DNA from: Rhodococcus sp. P-2
Lineage (GTDB): Bacteria > Actinomycetota > Actinomycetes > Mycobacteriales > Mycobacteriaceae
Assembly (NCBI RefSeq): GCF_016598535.1
Contig: NZ_CP066779.1
Span: forward strand, 2,852,001-2,916,000
Direction: 5' to 3'
Length of the DNA stretch: 64,000 nucleotides
The notes beneath the pieces were generated by a model. The model had not been told where the DNA came from. It saw only the letters and a list, made by a program, of their open reading frames with translations, and did no database searches. Made by a program: the position numbers and the translations under genes. Of the stretch, positions 52,611-60,128 are shown piece after piece; position 1 is the first letter of the stretch, and every line of letters starts with the position of its first letter.

Positions 52611-54809
52611 ATGGCACGCAATGCATACGAACTCGGCCTCGGGCTGAGCGAGGAGCACACCGCACTCGCAGATTCGGTGCGCTCCTTTGCCGAGCGCACC
52701 ATCACCACCGAGCAGGTGCGCGCTGCGGTGGAGTCGAGGACCGAGGACAAGTTCCCGCAGTTCTGGACGGCGCTGGTCGGGCAGGACCTTCTCGGGCTCG
52801 CGGTTCCGGAAGAACAGGGTGGTCACGGCGCCGGTCTGCTGACCTTGGCGGTGGCACTGGAAGCATTGGGCCGCACTGTCTCTCCCGGCCCGTTCGTACC
52901 GACGGTATTGGCAAGCGCAGTTCTCGGTGCGGCCGATTCCAAGGCGGGTCTGGAGTTTCTGCCCGGTCTGATCGACGGAAGTCGTACGGCAGCAGTCGCC
53001 TTGGGTGCGCCGTTGGCGGCCGAGTCGTCGGACGGCGGGTACACGATCGCGGGCGCACTCGACGGTGTGCTCGGTGGTGAACACGCCGACGTGCTGCTGG
53101 TCCCGATCCAGTTGCCCGAGGGTGTTCGCTATGCGGTGCTCGAGAGCAGCGCGGTCTCGATCACCGTGCAGGACAGCATCGACGTGCTGCGCGGCAGTGC
53201 GCGGATCGAAGCTGACAATGTTCAGATCAGCGCCGAACGGATACTCGACGGTCTCACCGAGGCGCGGGTACGGTCCATTGCCGCAGTCGTTCTCGGTGCC
53301 GAAGACGTCGGCGTCATGTCCTGGTGTGTTTCCACTGCGTCGGAGTACGCCAAGACACGCGTGCAGTTCGGGCGACCCATCGGCCAGTTCCAGGGCGTCA
53401 AGCACAAGTGCGCGCAGATGGGCATTGCGCTCGAGCAGGCACGCGCCGTTGTGTGGGATGCGGCAAGCGCATTGGACAAGGGCGACGACACGGCAGATTT
53501 TGCCGCCGACATCGCCGCGGTCATCGTGCCGGACGCCGCAGTGCAGGTAGCGCAGGATTGTGTGCAGGTCCACGGCGGTATCGGATTTACGTGGGAGCAC
53601 GACGCCCACCTGTACTACCGCCGCGCGCTCTCGATCCGCGGCATTCTCGGTACTCGCGAGGATCGTGCCAATCGTGTTGCACAGCAGGCGCTCGGCGGTG
53701 TCAGCCGGGCTTCCGTTCTCGAACTGCCGCCGGAGGCAGAGGAGATCCGCGGCGACATCGCGGCCGAGCTTGCCAAGTTGGTCGAGCTCGACGAGGACGA
53801 CCAGCTGATCGCGCTCGGCGACGGCGGCTGGGTTCAGCCGCACCTGCCGAAGCCCTACGGGCGCAGCGCCGCTCCGCTCGAGCAGATCGTCATCTCCCAG
53901 GAGATCAAGGCTGCGGGGATCTCGATGCCACAGCTCCTGATGGGCACCTGGGCAGTGCAGGCCGTCGTGGCGCATGGTTCGGACAGGCAGAAGCAGGAAC
54001 TGGCAGTACCGACCCTGCAGGGTGAGCTGGTGTGGTGCCAGCTCTTCAGTGAGCCCGGTGCTGGTTCCGACCTCGCGTCATTGTCCACGAAGGCCGAAAA
54101 GGTCGACGGCGGTTGGAAGATCACCGGCCAGAAGATCTGGACCACGGTTGCGCAGTTCTCCGACTGGGCAATGCTGATCGCCCGCACGGACGCCACCAAG
54201 CCGAAGCATCAGGGCATCACGTACTTCGTCCTGGACATGTCGACGCCGGGCATCACCGTCCGACCGCTGCGTGAGATGACGGGCTCGGCGCTGTTCAACG
54301 AGGTGTTCCTCGACGACGTGTTCATCCCCGACGAGAACGTGGTCGGCGAGGTCAACGACGGTTGGAACGTCGCACGTACGACGCTGGCCGGGGAGCGCGT
54401 CGCGCTGAGCCAGAAGATGGAGGCGTACGCCTCGGACTCCGATCTGCTGAAGTTCGCGAAGTCGGCAGACCTGAGCCCGATCGGTCGCTACCGCGTCGGC
54501 GAGCTGGTGGCCGAGAGCCAGGCGATCGACCTCATCGGCTCTCGCGTTGTGCTCAAGCAACTTTCGGGCATCGACGTGAGCACAACGTCGAGCGTCGGCA
54601 AGCTGTTGGCGATGAAGATCAGCCAGTCGATCGCCGAGTTCGTCGTCGCCGAACTGGGTGCTGCCGGAGCGGTCAGCATCCCAGGTCAGCCCAGCGACAA
54701 GGCGATGGAGCAGCTCATTTCGGGACGTGCCACCACCATTTACGGCGGCACAACCGAGGTGCAGCTCAACGTGATCGGTGAGCGCATGCTCGGGTTGCCG
54801 CGCGACTGA
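52611..54809 (+). CDS. fused double acyl-CoA dehydrogenase (FadE type)
   Basis: A 732-residue protein made of two acyl-CoA dehydrogenase modules. The first (about 1-365) has LGLSEEHTALADSVRSFAER, FGRPIGQFQGVKHKCAQMG and VHGGIGFTWEHDAHLYYRRA. The second (about 390-732) has CQLFSEPGAGSDLASLSTKA, GQKIWTT, AQFSDWAMLIARTD and the end IYGGTTEVQLNVIGERMLG. Fused FadE proteins of this size exist in mycobacteria, and resemble a covalent version of the two-subunit FadE pairs used for steroid or branched substrates (family knowledge). It would do the first, FAD-dependent step for the operon. No CoA ligase gene is included. Confidence 0.92.
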   Translation: MARNAYELGLGLSEEHTALADSVRSFAERTITTEQVRAAVESRTEDKFPQFWTALVGQDLLGLAVPEEQGGHGAGLLTLAVALEALGRTVSPGPFVPTVLASAVLGAADSKAGLEFLPGLIDGSRTAAVALGAPLAAESSDGGYTIAGALDGVLGGEHADVLLVPIQLPEGVRYAVLESSAVSITVQDSIDVLRGSARIEADNVQISAERILDGLTEARVRSIAAVVLGAEDVGVMSWCVSTASEYAKTRVQFGRPIGQFQGVKHKCAQMGIALEQARAVVWDAASALDKGDDTADFAADIAAVIVPDAAVQVAQDCVQVHGGIGFTWEHDAHLYYRRALSIRGILGTREDRANRVAQQALGGVSRASVLELPPEAEEIRGDIAAELAKLVELDEDDQLIALGDGGWVQPHLPKPYGRSAAPLEQIVISQEIKAAGISMPQLLMGTWAVQAVVAHGSDRQKQELAVPTLQGELVWCQLFSEPGAGSDLASLSTKAEKVDGGWKITGQKIWTTVAQFSDWAMLIARTDATKPKHQGITYFVLDMSTPGITVRPLREMTGSALFNEVFLDDVFIPDENVVGEVNDGWNVARTTLAGERVALSQKMEAYASDSDLLKFAKSADLSPIGRYRVGELVAESQAIDLIGSRVVLKQLSGIDVSTTSSVGKLLAMKISQSIAEFVVAELGAAGAVSIPGQPSDKAMEQLISGRATTIYGGTTEVQLNVIGERMLGLPRD

Positions 54810-54826
54810 CAGTATTGACCGGGTGG

Positions 54827-54860
54827 GGCTCAGTCCTGGATTCTTCTCCAGGGCTGAGCC
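54827..54860. terminator. bidirectional hairpin terminator
   Basis: GGCTCAGTCCTGGA (54827-54840) pairs with TCCAGGGCTGAGCC (54847-54860) around TTCTTC, with one G-U or A-C position depending on strand. It lies 18 bases after the acyl-CoA dehydrogenase stop and overlaps the last codons of the convergent amidase gene (stop 54830). Confidence 0.8.
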
Positions 54861-56242
54861 TCTTCCAGTTCGAAGGCCAATTCGAGGAGCGTGCGCTCGT
54901 CGCCGAGATCGGCGGAGAAATGCGAAGCCAACGGCAAACCGTTGCTGGTCTGATGCAGCGGTAGCGAAATCGCGGGGCCGCCGGAGATGTTGTTGAGCGG
55001 GGTGAACGACGTGTACGCGATCAACTTGTCGAAGAGTTCCTCGAAAGGCTGAGCGGGGGAGAGGTATCCGAGCTCGGGGGTGGTGTGCCCCAGAGCCGGC
55101 GAAAGCACGACGTCGTACTTCAAGAACATGGCGCTGTACTGCTGCTGGAGGCGTCGCAGGCGGTAGAGCACGCGCGGCGTCTTCACCAGGTTCTTCCGGT
55201 ACAGCGAGTACAGGCCCTTGGTGAGGTTGTCGGTGCCGGACTTGTCGAAGTCGGGTCCGAGCATCTGTTTGCCACCGGTGGAGATGGCAAACGACAGGAA
55301 TCCCCAGTAGATACTGAAATCTTCGATGAATTCCGGGCCGACGGGCAATGCCGCGTCTTCGACGTGATGGCCGAGGCCGGCAAGGAGTTCGGCCGTGGCT
55401 TCTACGGACTTGCGTGTCTCGTCGTCGGTCTTGGTGACTGTCACGGAATCGGTGATCACGCCGACGCGCAGGCGGGTTGAGCTGGGTCCTTCGATCAGGC
55501 GAACCGGTGCGAGTCGTGGATTGCGGTAGTAACTTTCGGCCGCTGACATCCATCGTGCAGTGTCGCGAACCGTGCGGGTGACGGCGCCCTGAGCGATCAG
55601 CCGGATCGGCATCGACTTGTCGGCGGGATCGGCGATGGTACGGCCGCGAGTGGGTTTGAGTCCGACCAGTCCGCAGGCAGCGGCAGGAATGCGAATCGAT
55701 CCACCACCGTCGTTGGCGTGCGCGATCGGGAGGACTCCGGCAGCAACCAGTGCGGCAGCGCCACCCGATGAAGCGCCGGACGAGTACGCCGGGTTCCACG
55801 GGTTGTGGACGGGCTCTTCGGCCATGTATTCGGTAGACGCGCTGAATCCGAACTCGGGCAGCCGGGTCTTGCCGATCGAGATGGCCCCGGTGGAGAGGAA
55901 CTGTTTCGCGAAATCGCTGTCGGCCTTTGCGGGGACCGCGGTGAAGGCGGTGCTGCCCTGCTGGGTGGGGAGGCCGGCGCTGTCGGTGTTGTCCTTGATC
56001 GCGGTGGGGACACCGGCAAAGACGCCCTTGGCGGGGCGGTTGCTTCTGGCGAGGGCACGGTCGAAATCGGTGCAGGCCAGGCCGTTCAATTGGCCCTGAA
56101 CCGCCTCTGCCCGGGCGATCGACGCCTCCATGACTTCCCGCGCGGTCACCTCGCCCGATTCGATCCGGGCGGCGATACCGGTGGCGTCGAGATCGCCCAG
56201 GGCGTCGTCGGTGAAGGCGTGGACGGGGGTGTTCGCGGTCAT
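54830..56242 (-). CDS. amidase-signature family hydrolase
   Basis: A 470-residue amidase from ATG 56242. The Ser-cisSer-Lys triad elements are visible: PTAIKDNTDSAG (Lys), then SGASSGGAAALVAAGVLPIAHANDGGGSIRIPAA (cis-Ser and nucleophile Ser). Amidase-signature enzymes hydrolyse small amides or act as transamidosome subunits. This one lacks gatB/C neighbours, so it is a stand-alone catabolic amidase. It follows the hairpin at 56265-56310, so its transcript either reads through from the small-peptide gene or starts right after it. Confidence 0.9.
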   Translation of the reverse strand: MTANTPVHAFTDDALGDLDATGIAARIESGEVTAREVMEASIARAEAVQGQLNGLACTDFDRALARSNRPAKGVFAGVPTAIKDNTDSAGLPTQQGSTAFTAVPAKADSDFAKQFLSTGAISIGKTRLPEFGFSASTEYMAEEPVHNPWNPAYSSGASSGGAAALVAAGVLPIAHANDGGGSIRIPAAACGLVGLKPTRGRTIADPADKSMPIRLIAQGAVTRTVRDTARWMSAAESYYRNPRLAPVRLIEGPSSTRLRVGVITDSVTVTKTDDETRKSVEATAELLAGLGHHVEDAALPVGPEFIEDFSIYWGFLSFAISTGGKQMLGPDFDKSGTDNLTKGLYSLYRKNLVKTPRVLYRLRRLQQQYSAMFLKYDVVLSPALGHTTPELGYLSPAQPFEELFDKLIAYTSFTPLNNISGGPAISLPLHQTSNGLPLASHFSADLGDERTLLELAFELEEAQPWRRIQD

Positions 56243-56264
56243 GGGGATCCTTGTCAGGCGGAGG

Positions 56265-56310
56265 CACTCAGGTCGTCCGTCCAGCATATTGGACGGACGA
56301 CCCCTGAGTG
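56265..56310 (-). terminator. strong hairpin downstream of the small peptide gene
   Basis: GGTCGTCCGTCCA (56271-56283) and TGGACGGACGACC (56290-56302) pair perfectly over 13 bp around a 6-base loop. CACTCA/TGAGTG (56265-56270 with 56305-56310) extend the stem with a 2-base bulge. On the minus strand it lies 23 bases after the stop of the small-peptide gene and 22 before the amidase start. It gives that short gene a proper transcript end. Confidence 0.8.
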
Positions 56311-56332
56311 GCGCTATCTGTGGATTGCGGTA

Positions 56333-56491
56333 TCAGCTACCGAAAATCGTCACAGCCTGCTCGGCTGCTTGCGGCGCCTGCTGGAACACGCCCTGCGGAA
56401 TGAACTGCTGGGGGATGAACTGCTGAGGGCCCAACTGCTGGAAGTTCGTGACCATCGGGTGAATGACGTTGTTGAATACATCGTTGAACAT
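56333..56491 (-). CDS. 52-residue Gln/Pro-rich small protein
   Basis: A short gene that usual length cut-offs miss. ATG at 56491 (complement) is preceded by GAAGGA about 9 bases upstream, and the frame closes with TGA at 56333. The peptide starts MFNDVFNNVIHPMVTNFQQL, continues with a repeat-like middle (GPQQFIPQQFIPQGVFQQAP) and ends QAAEQAVTIFGS. It has no Cys, only one Lys-free positive residue (His), and many Gln, Phe and Pro. A strong terminator follows at 56265-56310. A gap of 144 bp separates it from the hydroxylase gene at 56636, room for a promoter. No family is recognised. It could be a secreted or surface peptide, a small regulatory protein, or an amyloid-like peptide. Confidence 0.65.
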   Translation of the reverse strand: MFNDVFNNVIHPMVTNFQQLGPQQFIPQQFIPQGVFQQAPQAAEQAVTIFGS

Positions 56492-56635
56492 GTGTTGTGT
56501 CCTTCGGTTACAGCGGTTTTCGAACTTCTGACTCCACCGACACTAAGCACGGTTCTGGCGAGTTTCAACGAAAATTACTGATACACAGTCACGTTCAAGT
56601 TCATTGCCAGCTGGGGGCCAGGAATCGACGTTTGT

Positions 56636-57286
56636 TCACAGCTTCGACGCGGTGCCGTGCAGGTTCTTGGCCGTCGGGGATGTCTCGACGGATTTGGGGT
56701 CGGGATACGTGCCCAGTACGCGATCGGCCGTTCCCGCGGTGGTGACGGTGAACCAGTAGTGTTCGTTCTTGAAGTGATGGTTGCGATGGTTGCGCCAAAC
56801 CGACCGGTAGAGAGCAGTTTTCGGCTTGTAGTCACTGTGGATGAGGAAATGGGTCCACTCGTAGCCGAGACCGAGGACGGAAATGCAGGTCAGGAACGTC
56901 AGGCCGAGTTCGACGCGGGGAAATGCCAGGAGGGCGACGGCCGTCAGGAAAGGAATCACGATCAGGAGTGTCTGCCACGGAATGAAGATGAGTGAGACGG
57001 TTCGCGGGGCGAAATGGTGCTCCCGATGGCTGCGCGCCAGGCGTGAATCGATGGTGATGCCGGCAACGGTCCGCGGCTTCCAATGTAGAACGAACACGTG
57101 AATAACCCACTCCACGAAGGGGAATGCGGCAAGCATCACGAGTGGAACCAGTGCGTCGGTGATCTGCCAGTCGCCCAACGAGATGCGCGCCGCTGCGGCG
57201 GCCAGCAGCATGGTGCCGATCATCCACGGCGTCGGTGACTTGCGGAACGTCCGTGCGGCGTCGGCCAGAGTGAGGGGCTTGCTCAT
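56636..57286 (-). CDS. fatty acid hydroxylase/sterol desaturase-family membrane protein
   Basis: A 216-residue integral membrane di-iron protein. The His clusters of the family are all present: HVFVLH (near residue 63), HREHH (near 87), HFLIH (near 146) and HRNHH (near 166), between four hydrophobic segments. Such enzymes hydroxylate or desaturate fatty acids, sterols or carotenoids. Its start overlaps the stop of the FadR-type regulator by 4 bp, so it is the regulator's co-transcribed target. Confidence 0.9.
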   Translation of the reverse strand: MSKPLTLADAARTFRKSPTPWMIGTMLLAAAAARISLGDWQITDALVPLVMLAAFPFVEWVIHVFVLHWKPRTVAGITIDSRLARSHREHHFAPRTVSLIFIPWQTLLIVIPFLTAVALLAFPRVELGLTFLTCISVLGLGYEWTHFLIHSDYKPKTALYRSVWRNHRNHHFKNEHYWFTVTTAGTADRVLGTYPDPKSVETSPTAKNLHGTASKL

Positions 57287-58005
57287 GGTTTCAGTCCTTC
57301 CAGGAAGGTGAGAGCGTCGCCGATCGCAGTCGTGCCGGTGTGGAGGAGCTGCGCTGCGGACGCCTCGGCGGTTGACTCGTCGTGTGAAGTGATGGCGGAA
57401 GCCAGTTTTCGATACAGGTCGGTCTGGCCGACTTCGGCGACCATGACGGAGGCAAGTGCAGTCATGGCCGGCTCGTACGCGGCGCGCAGGCTGTTGAAGA
57501 TCAAGCGGAAGGCGATGGAATCCGCGCTGTCGACGACGACGTCCCAGAACGCCAGAGCGCGGTCTTGCAACTCCACTGGATCTTCGGTGGCCCCTAGTTG
57601 ATCCACGGCGGTGTCGAGTTCCCGGGCAGATTCTGCGGAGATGCGACGGGCGGCCAGCACCGCGATCTGCGGTCCCATCAGTTCACGAGTTTCAAGGACG
57701 CTGCGCACGACGGTCAGGTCGGGGACGCCGTCTCTGACCAGCAACTGGGGGAGAAGTTCGGGTCCGGCCTGGCGTCGGAAATCACGCACCGACGTGGACT
57801 CGCCCTGGCGGACTTCTACCAGTCCGGCCTGGGCGAGCTTCTGGATTGCTTCCCGGACGGCGGGCCGGGAGACGCCGAACGCCTCGGCGAGTTTCCGCTC
57901 ACTGGGCAGGGCTTCACCTGCAGCTAGCTCTCCGGCCAGTACTTTCACGGAAATCTGGTCGAAGACTGCGCCGGAGGCCGAGGTACGTGCAACGGGTTGG
58001 AACAT
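57283..58005 (-). CDS. GntR/FadR-family transcriptional regulator
   Basis: A 240-residue regulator. The winged HTH covers residues 10-80 (GEALPSERKLAEAFGVSRPA, VREAIQKLAQAGLVEVRQG). The C-terminal FCD domain is helical with His and Asp residues for metal or carboxylate binding. It is encoded just upstream of the hydroxylase gene with a 4-bp overlap. A perfect FadR-subfamily box lies at 58042-58052, 37 bases upstream of its own start, so autoregulation is likely. Confidence 0.9.
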   Translation of the reverse strand: MFQPVARTSASGAVFDQISVKVLAGELAAGEALPSERKLAEAFGVSRPAVREAIQKLAQAGLVEVRQGESTSVRDFRRQAGPELLPQLLVRDGVPDLTVVRSVLETRELMGPQIAVLAARRISAESARELDTAVDQLGATEDPVELQDRALAFWDVVVDSADSIAFRLIFNSLRAAYEPAMTALASVMVAEVGQTDLYRKLASAITSHDESTAEASAAQLLHTGTTAIGDALTFLEGLKP

Positions 58006-58041
58006 GTACTGACCGTAAACGCCTACTGGTGAGAGGTCAAG

Positions 58042-58052
58042 TGGTATTACCA
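58042..58052. promoter_or_regulatory. FadR/GntR-type operator TGGTATTACCA
   Basis: An 11-bp perfect palindrome that fits the TnGTnnnACnA consensus of FadR-subfamily GntR regulators. It lies in the 54-bp gap between the FadR-type gene (start 58005) and the end of the siderophore-binding protein gene (58060). A related half-site, ACTGGTGAG, lies just left of it at about 58025. Confidence 0.7.
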
Positions 58053-58059
58053 GTGAACC

Positions 58060-59031
58060 TCACTTCAGGCTGCGGGTGATGTCCGTCAGCTTGTTCAGGA
58101 AGTCCGTGTAGGTGAGTGCGAATCCGACCTTGTCGTCGTAGTCGAGCGGTGCGACATTGCCGAGGGCCACGGCTGGAACACGATCCCACGCCGGGTTGCC
58201 CGGCCAGGAGTCGAGATTCTGGGCGACGACGACATCGGCGTCGGCGAGCACATCCGCATTCTCCCAACCGAATTCGGCGCTGTAGCCGCCGATCGCGGCC
58301 GATTGGGCGGCGGTGATCGCGTCGTTGGACAGGATCGTGTACCCGAGTGACGACGCTACGTCGACGGTCAGGTTGTTCGGGGTGTTGAACACGAAGAACT
58401 TGTCCTCGATCAGCGATACGAAGGCGATCGTCTTGGTTTGCGCGACGGAACCGACGTCGTCGCGAGCGGCGCCGAGAGCATCTTCGTAGCGCGCCTGTGC
58501 TGCCGAGGCGGCTTCGGTCTTGCCCAGCAGTGCCAGTTGCTCGCCCATGAATCCCATAGGACCGCCGAGTGATTCGGTCTCCTTGTCGGGCGAGCTGCCG
58601 TCCTGGATCACCAGAACCGGTGCGATGTCCTCGAAAGTGAGGTTCTTCGACTTGTAGCTCTCGTACCAGCCGACGGAGATGAGGATCAGGTCCGGGTTGT
58701 AGCTCAGCACGTCCTCTTTGCTGAGATTGCCGCCCAGGTGCCCCGCATCGGCAGGGACCTTGGATGCGAGATGGCTCGACTCGTCGTAATCGAGGGCGAC
58801 GATCGGGTATTCGGCGAGAAGTGCGAACTCGAGGGACGTCCGGGAGTCGATGACAACCACTCGCTGCGGGTCGGCAGGTATCTGGGCGGAGTACCCCGCG
58901 AAGCTGTAGTCGATGGTCTCGGTCGAAGGCGAGGGCTGGTCGTCGGACGAGCTGCACGAGGCGAGCGTGCCGATCAGGATCGCGCCGACCGCGAGCGCGA
59001 TAGACCTGGCAAAACGGCGGCGGTGGTGCAT
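58060..59031 (-). CDS. iron-siderophore-type substrate-binding lipoprotein
   Basis: A 323-residue FecB/FepB-like protein from ATG 59031. The signal peptide (HHRRRFARSIALAVGAILIG) ends in the lipobox LASC. The mature protein has the periplasmic-binding helical-backbone fold: PQRVVVIDSRTSLEFALLAEY, YNPDLILISVGWYESY and a C-terminal TYTDFLNKLTDI. An IdeR-like iron box (59061-59079) lies 30 bases upstream. No permease or ATPase gene is adjacent; it must work with a transporter elsewhere. Confidence 0.9.
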   Translation of the reverse strand: MHHRRRFARSIALAVGAILIGTLASCSSSDDQPSPSTETIDYSFAGYSAQIPADPQRVVVIDSRTSLEFALLAEYPIVALDYDESSHLASKVPADAGHLGGNLSKEDVLSYNPDLILISVGWYESYKSKNLTFEDIAPVLVIQDGSSPDKETESLGGPMGFMGEQLALLGKTEAASAAQARYEDALGAARDDVGSVAQTKTIAFVSLIEDKFFVFNTPNNLTVDVASSLGYTILSNDAITAAQSAAIGGYSAEFGWENADVLADADVVVAQNLDSWPGNPAWDRVPAVALGNVAPLDYDDKVGFALTYTDFLNKLTDITRSLK

Positions 59032-59060
59032 TTGTGGTGTTCTCCAACGTGTTCGGGCAA

Positions 59061-59079
59061 CATGGTTTGCCTTGCCTAA
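59061..59079 (-). promoter_or_regulatory. IdeR/DtxR-like iron box
   Basis: On the minus strand the 19 bases read TTAGGCAAGGCAAACCATG, matching the IdeR/DtxR consensus (TTAGGTTAGSCTAACCTAA) at about 13 of 19 positions, with the left half nearly intact. It lies 30 bases upstream of the binding-protein start at 59031 and just after the AraC stop at 59085. It would give iron-dependent repression of the siderophore-binding gene. Confidence 0.6.
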
Positions 59080-59084
59080 CGACG

Positions 59085-60056
59085 CTAACGTGTCACCCGT
59101 GCGGGTTTGGTGCCATTCTGATGCGGTTTCGTGACAGGTGAGAACGAGCGGAAGTACGCGGCGGGGGTGTGGCCGATGACCTGCCTGAACAGGTCGATGA
59201 ATGTTCCAGGGTTGGCATACCCGAGGCCGCGGGCCACGGCGACGACAGGTTTGCCTGCGGCGATCTCGATCAATGCAACGCGGACGCGCACCAGAATTCG
59301 CCATTGAGTGAGCGTCGTGCCGGTGTCGGCCTGGAAGCGGCGCATCAAGGTCCGGCCACTCACGCCGATGGTGCGCGCCCAGTCGGAAGTGGTGCGGTCG
59401 TCCGCCGGATCGGCGATGATCTGCCGTGCAATCGAAAGAAGGTCAGGCGTTCTCGGCAACGGAATGTCGAGACTCGCGGCCTGAACAGGATGGATGAGGT
59501 CGATTGCCACCTGCTGAAGCCGTAGTCGCTTCGGGTCGGGCATGGCGTTGTTCTCGTTGTGTAACAACACCTCCCGAAGTGCACCGGTCATGGGTATGCC
59601 GACCACTGTCGTCCGGTCGGCCTCGACATGATCCGGATTCAGGTACGTCGCGAAGATGACGGCGCCGTGATCGGAGCGAACTCTATGTGGCGTGCCTGCG
59701 GGTATCCAGATGCCGAGCATCGGCGGAACCATCCAGAGGTGTTCGGACGCTTCGAGTGTGACGGTCCCACCCGCCGACCACAGCAGTTCATGTTCGTGGT
59801 GGGTATGGAAATCCCAGACGCCCGTTGCGGTGCTCTCGAACCGGATGGTGCTGACGGACCACGGCTCCGCGACGATCCGGTCCGGGGTGGACACCGGCTC
59901 GTTCCACGTCGCCGGTTCCAGGGTCGGCGCTCCCCACAATATGATGCCGGAGAAGTCCTGTCGCGATGGCGTCACGAACCAAGAACGTACCGGCTTCCTG
60001 CCGTCGACCGAGGGGGCACGCGTATCCATGGCTCGATCGAAATAGTGGTTGGCCAT
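59085..60056 (-). CDS. AraC-family regulator with cupin sensor domain
   Basis: A 323-residue regulator. The N-terminal half is a cupin (FHTHHEHELLWSAGGTVTLE and GIWIPAGTPHRVRSDH, both His-rich strands). The C-terminal AraC HTH comprises TSDWARTIGVSGRTLMRRFQAD and VVAVARGLGYANPGTFIDLFRQVIGHTPAAYFRS. ATG 60056 is used; an internal Met (MDTRAPS, 60029) is an alternative. Flanking siderophore-binding proteins on both sides and iron boxes suggest it activates iron-uptake genes when a siderophore is bound (inference). It is divergent from the tandem binding proteins at 60129. Confidence 0.9.
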   Translation of the reverse strand: MANHYFDRAMDTRAPSVDGRKPVRSWFVTPSRQDFSGIILWGAPTLEPATWNEPVSTPDRIVAEPWSVSTIRFESTATGVWDFHTHHEHELLWSAGGTVTLEASEHLWMVPPMLGIWIPAGTPHRVRSDHGAVIFATYLNPDHVEADRTTVVGIPMTGALREVLLHNENNAMPDPKRLRLQQVAIDLIHPVQAASLDIPLPRTPDLLSIARQIIADPADDRTTSDWARTIGVSGRTLMRRFQADTGTTLTQWRILVRVRVALIEIAAGKPVVAVARGLGYANPGTFIDLFRQVIGHTPAAYFRSFSPVTKPHQNGTKPARVTR

Positions 60057-60091
60057 GATGCTTCACCGAAACAGCGCAGGTGAGAGTAATT

Positions 60092-60105
60092 TTAGGTAGC
60101 CCTAA
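60092..60105. promoter_or_regulatory. partial IdeR-like box between AraC and binding-protein genes
   Basis: TTAGGTAGCCCTAA is a near-palindrome that contains both TTAGG and CCTAA ends of the IdeR/DtxR box but with a shorter centre. It lies 36 bases after the AraC start and 24 before ATG 60129, so it could control both divergent units. Given the altered spacing, binding is less certain than for the box at 59061-59079. Confidence 0.5.
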
Positions 60106-60128
60106 TTCGGAAGACCGTCAGGAAACCC

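Noticed and set aside
54078..56267. 729-codon minus-strand frame antisense to the acyl-CoA dehydrogenase and in another frame of the amidase
   Set aside because: Arg/Pro/His-rich translation with no domain, and both overlapping genes are clear family members.
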